Origin: Steroidobacter sp.
GTDB lineage: Bacteria; Pseudomonadota; Gammaproteobacteria; Steroidobacterales; Steroidobacteraceae
DNA length: 64,000 bases
NCBI GenBank assembly: GCA_025929585.1
Contig: JAICPY010000001.1
Location: forward strand, 93,802-157,801
Reading direction: 5' to 3'
Both the position numbers and the translations under genes were made by a program. Positions 20,258-29,408 of the stretch are shown here, piece after piece. The stretch's first letter is position 1; each line of letters opens with the position of its first letter. The notes under the pieces were generated by a model. The model had not been told where the DNA came from. It was given only the letters and a program-made list of their open reading frames with translations, and ran no database searches.

Positions 20258-21253
20258 TTAGGTTTTCCAGACTTGTTTCAACCGCCCAATGACGAGCGAG
20301 CGGATGTTTTGGACCGGGTTGCGTTCCCAAGTGAAGCAAGGCGGATCGCGCCTGAGCATTGGCCAGCGCCCGGTGCGCAGGACTTCGCTCAAATAATCCA
20401 TGTTGCGCTGGATGGCGTCCATGTATGGGTTGCGACCGTTGAAAAGAACGTCCAGGTGCCGGTACACAGCGCCGAATTCGCCGTCCAGGCGCGTGCGTCG
20501 AGTTTCTTCGATGAACTCCGGCGTGTGACGCAGGATGTCCAATCCCGAGCTGAAACGCACCGAGGTCTTGCCTTCGGCGTCATTCGCCATCGCGACACCA
20601 CCGAGCACGAACTCGGGATAGAGACGATCGCGGCATTTTTCCAGATAGCAACGGTCAGACATCTGTGCGATCAGATCGCCAGTGCCGATCAGATGCCCGA
20701 GCTTGCGATCGCGATGATCGTCGAGCCGAATCTGATCGAACTGCATTTCATAGCCGGTGAAGTGCACGATCTTGGTGGCAACCGGAACCCATTCGGCCAT
20801 GCCTATCGTGGGCAAGTAGCGTCCGATGAAGTTCGCGCTGCGGCTGACGTGGCTGAGCGTGAACTCGGCACCGTTGCGATGTGTTGCATCGTCCGTCTGT
20901 CTGATGTAACCGGCATCGTGGAATAGTGCGATCACCACGCCGAGGGTCGCTCGCTCCGGACCCAGTCGCTCTTCGGCCAGATGCGTGCGTTCGTATCCCA
21001 TGATCAGACGCGCTACCGCGAGCGTGCCGTCCAAGGAATGCTGCATGTCGTGATAGACAGTGTCGCAACCGTAATATCCGGGGAACTGGCCATTGAAGAG
21101 TCGTTCGAAGTCGCGGAATGCGGTTTCGATCCGATCGAATGCATGATGCGGCCAGAACTGGCGGAATAGATCGCAGACGGCGCGGCGCACGGCATCAGCC
21201 GAGCTCACCTGTACGGTGTTCGTTACATCGAAATCGCTGCGCCGGTATTGCAT
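20258..21253 (-). CDS. HD-domain (PDEase-like) phosphohydrolase
   Basis: YHDMQHSLDGTLAVARLI, ALFHDAGYIRQTDD, HVSRSANFIGRYL. Confidence 0.75.
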   Translation of the reverse strand: MQYRRSDFDVTNTVQVSSADAVRRAVCDLFRQFWPHHAFDRIETAFRDFERLFNGQFPGYYGCDTVYHDMQHSLDGTLAVARLIMGYERTHLAEERLGPERATLGVVIALFHDAGYIRQTDDATHRNGAEFTLSHVSRSANFIGRYLPTIGMAEWVPVATKIVHFTGYEMQFDQIRLDDHRDRKLGHLIGTGDLIAQMSDRCYLEKCRDRLYPEFVLGGVAMANDAEGKTSVRFSSGLDILRHTPEFIEETRRTRLDGEFGAVYRHLDVLFNGRNPYMDAIQRNMDYLSEVLRTGRWPMLRRDPPCFTWERNPVQNIRSLVIGRLKQVWKT

Positions 21254-21378
21254 GAGTTTCTCGCGCGCTTGGATACGCGCAATCGGCTCAGTCTAGCCGC
21301 TTCACTCGATTTGTCTAATGCCGGAAAACTTGGCAACCCAGGAGTTTTGGTCGTTTGTGAAGTGGGTCACAAAGAGAG

Positions 21379-21471
21379 GTGATGAAAGTGATGGAAGTGA
21401 TAGAGGCGATGGCGGTCAGAGGTAACTCTGAGGTCTCCTGAGCTTCGTCACGTACATCACTTTCATCACGG
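21379..21471. repeat. word-repeat inverted element, GTGATGGAG family
   Basis: gtgatgaaagtgatggaagtgatagaggcgatgg ... cacgtacatcactttcatcacgg. Confidence 0.7.
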
Positions 21472-22902
21472 TTTGCCCCATTCCTCATCCGCCAGACGCA
21501 TTTCGGTGATCGGTCCGAACTTGGCGAGGGCGTCTTTCAGCGTGGTGGCTTTACCGATGACCACCAGGAGAACTTCGCTACTGGAGGGGAAGACATCGTT
21601 GATGACCTTGTTGGTGTCGTCCAACGCCACCCGACTCAAAGCATCGGCATATTCATCGATGTAGCGGGGGCCGAGACCATACTGCTCCAAAGTAGCGAGC
21701 TGTGACGCCCACTGCGAGGCCGTTTCCAGGCCGAGCGGAAACTGCCCGAGGACATACTGCTTGCTCGAGTCGAGCGCAGCGGGATCCAGTGCGCCTTCGT
21801 GGAGTTTGTCTAAGGTGGCGAACGCGAGGTCGATCGCCTCGATGGTCGCCTCGCTGCGCGTGAAGGAGCTCATTTCCCAATGTCCCGGCTGCGCCAATCG
21901 GTCGAAACCCGATCGCGCCCCGTAGCTCAATCCGGTGCGGATACGCAATTCGGTGTTCAGCATCGAGGTGAAACGTCCTCCGAACACTGTGTTGACGATA
22001 TCGAGTGCCGCTCGGCGCGGATCGCTGCGAGCTACCCCGACATTGCCCATCCAGAAATACGATTGCACCGAATCGGGCGCATCCACGAGCAGTACTCGGC
22101 GCGATGTTATTTTCTTCGGCGCAACTATCGGAGGCAACGCACTACCGGCCTTGCGCCACTTTCCAAATGCGCTCGACAATAACTTCTTCATCTCGGCGGC
22201 TTTGAAATCTCCGGCAACGGCGATGATCAGTCGATCGCCGCCCACATGACTTTCATAGAACGACCGAATGTCCCGTGCATCGATACCCGCAAGCGACGCT
22301 TCGCTGCCGAAGACCGGGTTTCCATAAGGATGGTCTGCGAACAGCGCCGCGGCCCCATAAATAGAGGTAAGCGCGGACAGGTCCGAATCCTTCGCAGCGC
22401 GAATGAATTCGATCCGCCGTGCCCGCAGCGCTTGTAACTCCGACTCCGCGAGTGTCGGGCGCTGCAGCATATCGGCAAGCAATTCGACCATCAGTTTGCG
22501 ATCGCGCGAAAGGAAAGAGCCGGTGATCGAAATCGATTCAGTCGATGCGTTGGTTTGAATCGAACCACCGACAGACGCCACGGTTTGTGCGAAAGCCAAC
22601 GCATCGCGCTCGCCTGCGCCTTTCTCGAACAAGCCGGCAAGAAGATTCGCGGTGCCGTATCGATTCTCGGGATCCAGCCGCGCGCCGCCGAGCACTCGTG
22701 CCTCGAACGAAATCAATGGAACATCGCGTTGCTCCAGCAGCATGAGCACAGTGCCATTTGACAGCTGAACGCGTTCGAACGGCGGAGTCTTCACGCCTTC
22801 CGCTGCTTGGAGTGCGCCGGACATTGCCAACGCGAGAACGCAGCCGAGCAGCCACCGCACTGCGCTTGGAGGCGTAAGCTTTTGCATTTTCACGGCGTTC
22901 AA
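21466..22902 (-). CDS. M16 family peptidase-like protein lacking the HxxEH zinc motif
   Basis: M16 fold sequence (NRYGTANLLAGLFEKGAG at the zinc-motif position); overlaps upstream gene by 4 bp. Confidence 0.88.
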   Translation of the reverse strand: MNAVKMQKLTPPSAVRWLLGCVLALAMSGALQAAEGVKTPPFERVQLSNGTVLMLLEQRDVPLISFEARVLGGARLDPENRYGTANLLAGLFEKGAGERDALAFAQTVASVGGSIQTNASTESISITGSFLSRDRKLMVELLADMLQRPTLAESELQALRARRIEFIRAAKDSDLSALTSIYGAAALFADHPYGNPVFGSEASLAGIDARDIRSFYESHVGGDRLIIAVAGDFKAAEMKKLLSSAFGKWRKAGSALPPIVAPKKITSRRVLLVDAPDSVQSYFWMGNVGVARSDPRRAALDIVNTVFGGRFTSMLNTELRIRTGLSYGARSGFDRLAQPGHWEMSSFTRSEATIEAIDLAFATLDKLHEGALDPAALDSSKQYVLGQFPLGLETASQWASQLATLEQYGLGPRYIDEYADALSRVALDDTNKVINDVFPSSSEVLLVVIGKATTLKDALAKFGPITEMRLADEEWGKP

Positions 22903-24263
22903 CCTTCTTCTCCAGAGCTTGCGCCGGAGGCGGCGGACAATATACCGACGGTGCGATTCGTGGGTTTCAGTAGCTCAGTGGCGACCTTCTGAATGTCCTC
23001 GCGTGTCACACGCTCGTACGCTTTTGGCGCATCGAACAGACGTTCGTGTCCGCCTTGCAATACCGCATAAGTGCCAAGCGCCTGGGCTTTGCCATTGATC
23101 GTCGTCAGGCCGCGCCAGAAGTCCGCGAGCGCTTGGTTGCGAGCTCGATCCAATTCCATTTCAGTGACGCCTGATGAAATGACTTTATCTATCTGGCTGC
23201 CGAATACCGCCTCGGCGCGAGCGAGATCCCCGCCGGCAGGCAGCGATAGCATGAACCAGACGATGCCCGGATCGAATCCGGCTTCGATATAACTGTCTGC
23301 CGAGATCGCCAGCTTCTGCTCTTCGACTAGCACGCGATGCAATCGCGAAGCGTCTCCGTCGGTGAGAATTCGCGCCAGCAGCTCGAGCGCTGGTTTGCGA
23401 GGATCGGCACCTGCGATTCCGTGATAGGCAAATTGCAGCAACGGAGTTTGTGCCTCTGCCACGATGCTGACGCGGCGTTCGCCTGTTTGCTCGGGTTCCT
23501 TGGTTCTGATCGGCTCTGGCTCGGGTTGCGGGGCAATCGACTCGAAATTTTTACGAGCAAGCTCGATTACGGTTTTCGGATCGAAGTCGCCGACCAAAAC
23601 CATCGTCACGTTGTTCGGCGCGTAATAGGTTTTATAGAACGTCTTTAGGTCATCCAAGCTCCAGGACTCGATATCCGAAGGCCAGCCGATCGTAGGGATG
23701 CCATAGGGATGTGCAAGAAAAGCGGTTGCCTGCACTTGCTCTTGCAATCGGCCAAAGTGACTATCGTCCACTCCGAGCCGCCGCTCTGAATGGACCACAC
23801 CTCGTTCACTCTCGATGATCTTCGGATCGAACGACAAGTTGCGCAGCCGGTCGGCTTCGAGCTCGAAAACGGTTTGCATGGACGCACTCGGGAACCAGTC
23901 TTGATAGACGGTTACATCGCTCGATGTATAGGCGTTGTTGCGTGCGCCATTCGCTTCGAGAATCTTGTCGAAGTCTCCCGGCGCGCTCGTGCTCGTGCCG
24001 TTGAACATCATGTGCTCGAAAAAATGCGCCAAGCCGGTGATGCCGGGCACTTCGTTTCGACTGCCGACTCGCACCCAGTTATAGAGCGCGACGTTCGGAA
24101 TATCTCGATCCGGCCAGAGGATGATTCGCATCCCGTTCTCGAGCGTCACCGCTTGAACTCGATCGGCTCCGGGCACCTGAGCCCCCGCGGAGCTAACGAT
24201 CAGAAGGAGGCCAAGTAGCAATCTGCGCGACATACGAATCCCTCGTGAGGAGGGAAGGATCAT
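22899..24263 (-). CDS. M16 family zinc metallopeptidase (pitrilysin-like)
   Basis: GLAHFFEHMMFNGT (HxxEH), signal peptide, ALYNWVRVGSRNE. Confidence 0.93.
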   Translation of the reverse strand: MILPSSRGIRMSRRLLLGLLLIVSSAGAQVPGADRVQAVTLENGMRIILWPDRDIPNVALYNWVRVGSRNEVPGITGLAHFFEHMMFNGTSTSAPGDFDKILEANGARNNAYTSSDVTVYQDWFPSASMQTVFELEADRLRNLSFDPKIIESERGVVHSERRLGVDDSHFGRLQEQVQATAFLAHPYGIPTIGWPSDIESWSLDDLKTFYKTYYAPNNVTMVLVGDFDPKTVIELARKNFESIAPQPEPEPIRTKEPEQTGERRVSIVAEAQTPLLQFAYHGIAGADPRKPALELLARILTDGDASRLHRVLVEEQKLAISADSYIEAGFDPGIVWFMLSLPAGGDLARAEAVFGSQIDKVISSGVTEMELDRARNQALADFWRGLTTINGKAQALGTYAVLQGGHERLFDAPKAYERVTREDIQKVATELLKPTNRTVGILSAASGASSGEEG

Positions 24264-24267
24264 AGCG

Positions 24268-24387
24268 CGATGACGTGATGGAGGTGACGGAGGTGACGGA
24301 GGTGATGTAAGGATGAAGGCCGGAAGAGCTTCAAGCCATTTCTGGCGTCCATCACTTACATCACCTTCGGCACCTCCATCACTTGCG
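24268..24387. repeat. word-repeat inverted element, GTGATGGAG family
   Basis: gtgatggaggtgacggaggtgacggaggtgatgtaagg ... atcacttacatcaccttcggcacctccatcactt. Confidence 0.8.
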
Positions 24388-24525
24388 CGTAGCGCAAAAA
24401 AAAGCGCCGCCAGCGCGGGGAGACGTTGGCAGCGCAGAATGCAGTGCTAGGGATTCTATGGGTCAGCGAGCGTCAGCTCACGGAAGGGGAACCCAGCAGG
24501 ACCTCTAGCGTGCATAGGGGATCAT

Positions 24526-24774
24526 TCACGGAGAACTCATCAGGTTGGGCACCATCTCCATCTCATAGCCAATCATCTGTCGCGACACCGGATCGATGAT
24601 CGGTTTGCCGCGTCGAAAGCATCCTGTGCGCATCGCATGTCGCCCCATCGGACTATCCGGGTTCACGTTCTGCAGCGACATTTGACCGTCCGCATTTCGG
24701 ATCAGCATCGTCGCACCGCTATCGGTGCGGGACTCACCTTCGGAAAGCAAAACAGCAATCACTTCGGCGTTCAC
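24526..24774 (-). CDS. hypothetical protein
   Basis: 82 aa open frame (GTG start) with plausible composition; no recognised family. Confidence 0.4.
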   Translation of the reverse strand: MNAEVIAVLLSEGESRTDSGATMLIRNADGQMSLQNVNPDSPMGRHAMRTGCFRRGKPIIDPVSRQMIGYEMEMVPNLMSSP

Positions 24775-24963
24775 TATGGGGCACTCTTGTTACTGGCTCG
24801 ACTGAAAGTGCAACGCTCGTGCCAAAGGCGATTGCAGCTTCAAATCAAATACTTAAGGCACCCCGTGTGAACTGCGCACGATGACGGGGAGTGTCAGCTT
24901 CAGACTCGCCTGCCTGGCGAAGTCATGAGTCGACGCTAAAAGGAGACGGAAGTTTGGCCGCTT

Positions 24964-25162
24964 CCTTCCGTGATTCGTGACTCGTGACTCGCGGGTAGTG
25001 AGAGGAGGCAGGGCCTCTTTGTCTTCCGTCTTACTACCCGCGACTCGCTAATCACGACCCGCGTTCTTCCGTGATTCGTGACTCGCAGGTAGTCAGAGGA
25101 GGCCGGTGCCTCTTTGTCTTCTGTCTTGCTACCCGCGACCTGCTAGGCACGGCCCGCTCGGC
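24964..25162. repeat. two tandem copies of a ~95-100 bp inverted element, CGTGACTCG family
   Basis: Copy 1 about 24964-25062, copy 2 about 25066-25157; both start tccgtgattcgtgactcg..gggtagt/..aggtagt and end cta/gctacccgcgac...cacg. Confidence 0.85.
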
Positions 25163-25213
25163 ACAGAGCCGCCTCACGGGCCTATAATCGTTTCCCTTTG
25201 AGGAGATCCAAAC

Positions 25214-25612
25214 ATGTCCGAAGAAGCGCCTCGCCGCCGGCACGCCGATCGCGTGTCAATCACGCCCACCTTTGTCGGCGCGGGGTCGAAGCTCACGGGC
25301 AACCTCGAATGCGAGGGAGATCTCGTCGTCGGTGGGCACGTCAATGGCGAAGGGAGTGTGCGCGGCGCATTCACATTGTCTGAAGGCGGCCATTGGGAAG
25401 GGAAGATTCATGCCACCAACGCCGTGATTGCCGGGGAAGTGACCGGAACGGTGTCGGTCTCGGAGAAGCTGGAGATTCGTAAATCGGCCCGCATTCGCGG
25501 CATCGTGATCGCTCGCACGATTGCCGTTGCCCAAGGCGCCGTCATCGACGGCGAAATGTCCGTGACCAGCGGCACGCCTGTGGTTAGCTACGAAGAGAAG
25601 CGCAAGGACTAA
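25214..25612 (+). CDS. bactofilin (polymer-forming cytoskeletal protein)
   Basis: GSKLTGNLECEGDLVVGGHVNGEGSVRG...GEVTGTVSVSEKLEIRKSARIRGIV beta-helix repeats. Confidence 0.92.
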   Translation: MSEEAPRRRHADRVSITPTFVGAGSKLTGNLECEGDLVVGGHVNGEGSVRGAFTLSEGGHWEGKIHATNAVIAGEVTGTVSVSEKLEIRKSARIRGIVIARTIAVAQGAVIDGEMSVTSGTPVVSYEEKRKD

Positions 25613-25723
25613 CTGCCGGGTCCGAAGGAGATATCTGGTGCGAGCCGCAGAACATGCGGTGATCGAGTCATGGGCAAGGGAGCTGTGGCTGTCTGAACCG
25701 ATCTGCAAACACTGTAGGTCGTC

Positions 25724-25845
25724 AAGAGCTTCTCGCGGCGGCGCAGCGGCGCGGGGAAAGAATATCGATGTGGATGTCTTCGCTTTGTATCTAGACTGAT
25801 CTTCTTAACCGCTGCGCCGCCGCGCCGCTGCGAGAAACCCTTGAT
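25724..25845. repeat. intergenic inverted-repeat element, TCTCGCAGCGGCGCGGCGGC family
   Basis: caagagcttctcgcggcggcgcagcggcgcgg ... ccgctgcgccgccgcgccgctgcgagaaacccttg. Confidence 0.8.
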
Positions 25846-25945
25846 CACGTCGATCGAGGTAACAAGTCGAAGCATCGCACTCTTAACGTTCTATTCCATC
25901 CCTGCGTTCTCTGCGCCCGCGCGAGAGACATTGCGATCCATATCC

Positions 25946-28459
25946 TCAGCAGCCGCTGAGGCCGCCGATCCACTCCGAAATCAATGCGACACCCGCGGAA
26001 TCGATTTGGTTGGATCCAAGCGGAGGCATCGCGAACTCGTCGCGACGATTCATTCGATTGACGAGGATCGAATTCCCTGAGCTGCCAGGGGCGATGATGC
26101 GGGCGTTCGCGCCGACGCCGAGATCGCCCGACTGCGGCGAGACATCGCAAGTATTCGTTGCATTCAAAACCGTCGAATAGCGTAAGTCCACCGTGCTCGG
26201 CGTGGGACCTTCAGGACGATGACAGAATGAGCAATTCGCATGCAGATACGCCCGCGCTCGATCGTTCAGTGGGGCAGATTCATCCGTCGGATCGGGCATG
26301 CTTCGCTCGGCGGCCGGATCGCTTATCGCGGGCGTCAGTACTCCAATGTGACTCAAGGTTGCGAGCTGATTCGCCGTGCGCCCAGTCGACTCATACGTAT
26401 GTTCGCCGTTCAGCTGCGCGGTCTCCAATCCAAGCGTGCGGCCCGCCGCACTCGTGTGACATTCCAAACATTGCGATTCGCTTGGAAAGATCCAGGGTTC
26501 GGGCAAACCGACATCGCGTTCGGCTCCGCCTTGAACCAGGGCTGCATCCGTTTGTTGCGCATTCCAGGCATAGCTGAACCCACCCCACACTCCATCTGGA
26601 TGGCGCATGAACAAGCGTGTTTCGATCAGTTGCGCTCCGGTGCGAAAATGCTTCAGCAACACTGTGCCGTTAGGCAGGTCCCAATCACCGTTTCCCTGCA
26701 CTGCGATGTTCTGTCCGTCGGGAAGTGCAATCCAGCGTTGCTTATCGGCGCCGTCAGACCAGAACGGCACACTGACTGAGTAGGGAATTAGGCCGCTGGC
26801 AGGTAGTGATGGATCGCTGGCCACGACGCAACCTGTCGCGCTTAGCGTCGCCGGTGCAGGCACGGGATTCGATGAACCGGCAAAGACGATGCGATGCAAG
26901 GTGCCACCATAATGTACGACATACAGTTCACCATCGTTCGCTTCACCGAACGAAGAGATGCTCAATCCCGATTCCAGCAAGACGGTGGGCGCGCGTGAGC
27001 TTGCGTCCTCATTCCAAGCAAATATTCGCCCGCTACCGAAATCTCCGAATAGATAAGTGCCAACCAGACTAGTGGATTGATTGCCACGATAGACATAGCC
27101 GCCTGTAATCGAGTTGCCCAGGCTTCTCCCGTATTCACTGACCGGATCGATCGCAGTGGCTTGGTCGCACCCCGGTGTGCTGCTGCTTGCGAAGTCGTGC
27201 GCGCCTTCTCGGCAACGCCAGCCATAGTTGCCTCCCAGCGAAACTCGATTCACTTCTTCAAACTGGTTCTGACCCACATCCGCAACCCATAGCTGTCCTC
27301 GAGTGCGATCGAAGCTCCATCGCCACGGATTTCGAAAACCATATGCATAGATCTCGGGACATGCGCCAGTTGCACGAGCCGACGCCGGACAACGTGTGTT
27401 TTGCGCAAACGGGTTTGTCGATGGGATCGAGTAAGGAGCCGCGCCATCGATGTCGATGCGCAGCATCTTGCCAAGCAACGTGGTTAGACGTTGGCCATTG
27501 CCAATGTCGCCGTGATTGTCGTTACTACCCCCTCCATCGCCGATGCCGATGTACAGGTAGCCATCGGGGCCGAAGGCGATGTGCCCGCCGTTATGATTCT
27601 GTTGGGGCTGATCGATCGAAAGCAGCACCTGCTCGGATGCAGCATTCAACGTTGCTCCACCGTCCGCGGTCGTGAATGCGGAAATGCGTGAGACGAGCGG
27701 AGTGCCGGTGGTATACGACAAGAAAACGCGCGGGTCACTCGGGAACTCGGGATGGAATGCCATCCCTAATAGACCCATCTCACCGCCAGAGCGAACGCGA
27801 TCCTGGATATCGACGAACGGTGCGGTGCTGGTGGGCGCCGCGGTCGCGAAACGCAGGACGATTCCATTCTGTTGCACGACAAACCAGCGAGAGCTATCTC
27901 CGGGCGCTTGCAGCATCCCGATCGGCGTAGTGAAAGACAACGACGCGTAGCGTTCGAGCTGAATGGTTGCCGTGCCGCTCGATCGTGGCCACGCTGTGCA
28001 GCTCGTGTTCGAGGGTCGGGTATCGAGGCCCGATGTTTGCGCGGAGGATTCAGAAAGCGTTCTCGCCCGGATCGATGCTGAAGGCTCGGAGACATTTCCC
28101 GCCGGGTCCACCGCTCGCACGGCATAGGTGTACTCGGTGTCGGCCGTTAGATTGGTGTCGGAATACGAAGTCGAGTCGACGCTCGTCAGCTCGGTCTGGA
28201 AGTCATCTCGAAAGATCCGATAACTCGCAATGCCGTTGGCATCGCTCGAAGGCAGCCAGCTCAGGTCGATACGATTAGTACCGATCGGGGTCGCCGTGAG
28301 CTCGCTCGGTGCAGTCGGAGCAAAGGTGTCGATCGGCTCATTCGCCTGCGGCGGGTTGCGCTCGGTATCCGCACCGCTATCGCAGCCTTGCAGGGATAAC
28401 GCCAGCGCGGCAGCGCAGAGGCTCGACAGCAGAAAGGCGTGTCTTGCAAGTGGGGGCAT
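25946..28459 (-). CDS. lipoprotein: fibronectin-III + PQQ-dependent sugar dehydrogenase beta-propeller + C-terminal CxxCH cytochrome-like domain
   Basis: Lipobox LSLQGCDSG; FN3 (APSELTATPIGTNRIDLSWL); propeller GHIAFGPDGYLYIGIGDGGGSND; CLECH and CSFCH haem c motifs. Confidence 0.85.
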   Translation of the reverse strand: MPPLARHAFLLSSLCAAALALSLQGCDSGADTERNPPQANEPIDTFAPTAPSELTATPIGTNRIDLSWLPSSDANGIASYRIFRDDFQTELTSVDSTSYSDTNLTADTEYTYAVRAVDPAGNVSEPSASIRARTLSESSAQTSGLDTRPSNTSCTAWPRSSGTATIQLERYASLSFTTPIGMLQAPGDSSRWFVVQQNGIVLRFATAAPTSTAPFVDIQDRVRSGGEMGLLGMAFHPEFPSDPRVFLSYTTGTPLVSRISAFTTADGGATLNAASEQVLLSIDQPQQNHNGGHIAFGPDGYLYIGIGDGGGSNDNHGDIGNGQRLTTLLGKMLRIDIDGAAPYSIPSTNPFAQNTRCPASARATGACPEIYAYGFRNPWRWSFDRTRGQLWVADVGQNQFEEVNRVSLGGNYGWRCREGAHDFASSSTPGCDQATAIDPVSEYGRSLGNSITGGYVYRGNQSTSLVGTYLFGDFGSGRIFAWNEDASSRAPTVLLESGLSISSFGEANDGELYVVHYGGTLHRIVFAGSSNPVPAPATLSATGCVVASDPSLPASGLIPYSVSVPFWSDGADKQRWIALPDGQNIAVQGNGDWDLPNGTVLLKHFRTGAQLIETRLFMRHPDGVWGGFSYAWNAQQTDAALVQGGAERDVGLPEPWIFPSESQCLECHTSAAGRTLGLETAQLNGEHTYESTGRTANQLATLSHIGVLTPAISDPAAERSMPDPTDESAPLNDRARAYLHANCSFCHRPEGPTPSTVDLRYSTVLNATNTCDVSPQSGDLGVGANARIIAPGSSGNSILVNRMNRRDEFAMPPLGSNQIDSAGVALISEWIGGLSGC

Positions 28460-28617
28460 AATGGATGCAGGCAATTTTCCGATGGATACCAGGACCGGCA
28501 GCTGCGGGGCAAGTGTCGTGGCCCAGCGACGCAACGTGTGGGATCGATGCGCGGATCCACGCAGGTCCCGCAGTCTGGGTAATAATACGAGCCTCATAAC
28601 AACACCCTAAGGCAAGG

Positions 28618-29382
28618 ATGTCCGCGCCCCCACCTAAGGCACCTGAGCTCATCGCACATCGCGGCAACGCGGCTGAGTATCCCGAGAACACGCTGCCTGC
28701 GTTGCGATCGGCGCTCGAGCTCGGCGCCCGCTATGTGGAGTTCGACGTGCAATTGTCAGCCGACCGACAGCCGGTGTTGCTGCATGACTCCAATCTGAAG
28801 CGTACGGCGGGCCTCGATCGCAATGCGCTCGAGATGACCTGGGCCGAGCTTGCGGAAGTTTCGGTGAACGAGGAGGAGCGGTTTCGACAGCGATACACGG
28901 ACGTCGGCATTCCGACGCTCAGCCAGGCCGTGAGCTTGCTGGCCACTTATCCTCATGCAACCGCGTTCGTCGAGCTCAAACGCGCAAGCTTGCGCACTTT
29001 TGGGCAAGAGATCTTTGTGCGGAAGGTTTGTGAGACGTTGAAGCCGATCGCACGGCAATGCGTGATCATCTCATTCGACCTTGCTGCCATTCACCATGTC
29101 CGGCAAGTCTCTTCTTACCGCGTCGGCTGGATTCTGTCCGAATATTCAAACCTATCCGCGCTCAAGTGCGAGGCACTCGCTCCTGATTACGTGTTCTGCG
29201 ACCACCAATTGCTGAGTGAAAGCGCCTCGAAGTTGTGGCGCGGACCGTGGCGCTGGGCGATTTACGAGGTGACTTCCCGCAAGCTTGCGTTCGATCTCGC
29301 TGCGCGTGGGGCGAAGCTGATCGAGACGATGGCGGTTCGCGATATGCTGCGCGAGTTCCGAAGTCTGCGATCGCGTGCTTGA
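28618..29382 (+). CDS. glycerophosphodiester phosphodiesterase family protein
   Basis: ELIAHRGNAAEYPENTLPALRSALELGARYVEFDVQLSADRQPVLLHDSNLKRT. Confidence 0.92.
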   Translation: MSAPPPKAPELIAHRGNAAEYPENTLPALRSALELGARYVEFDVQLSADRQPVLLHDSNLKRTAGLDRNALEMTWAELAEVSVNEEERFRQRYTDVGIPTLSQAVSLLATYPHATAFVELKRASLRTFGQEIFVRKVCETLKPIARQCVIISFDLAAIHHVRQVSSYRVGWILSEYSNLSALKCEALAPDYVFCDHQLLSESASKLWRGPWRWAIYEVTSRKLAFDLAARGAKLIETMAVRDMLREFRSLRSRA

Positions 29383-29408
29383 GGCGGTAAGAAGCTCCAC
29401 GGTTCTCA

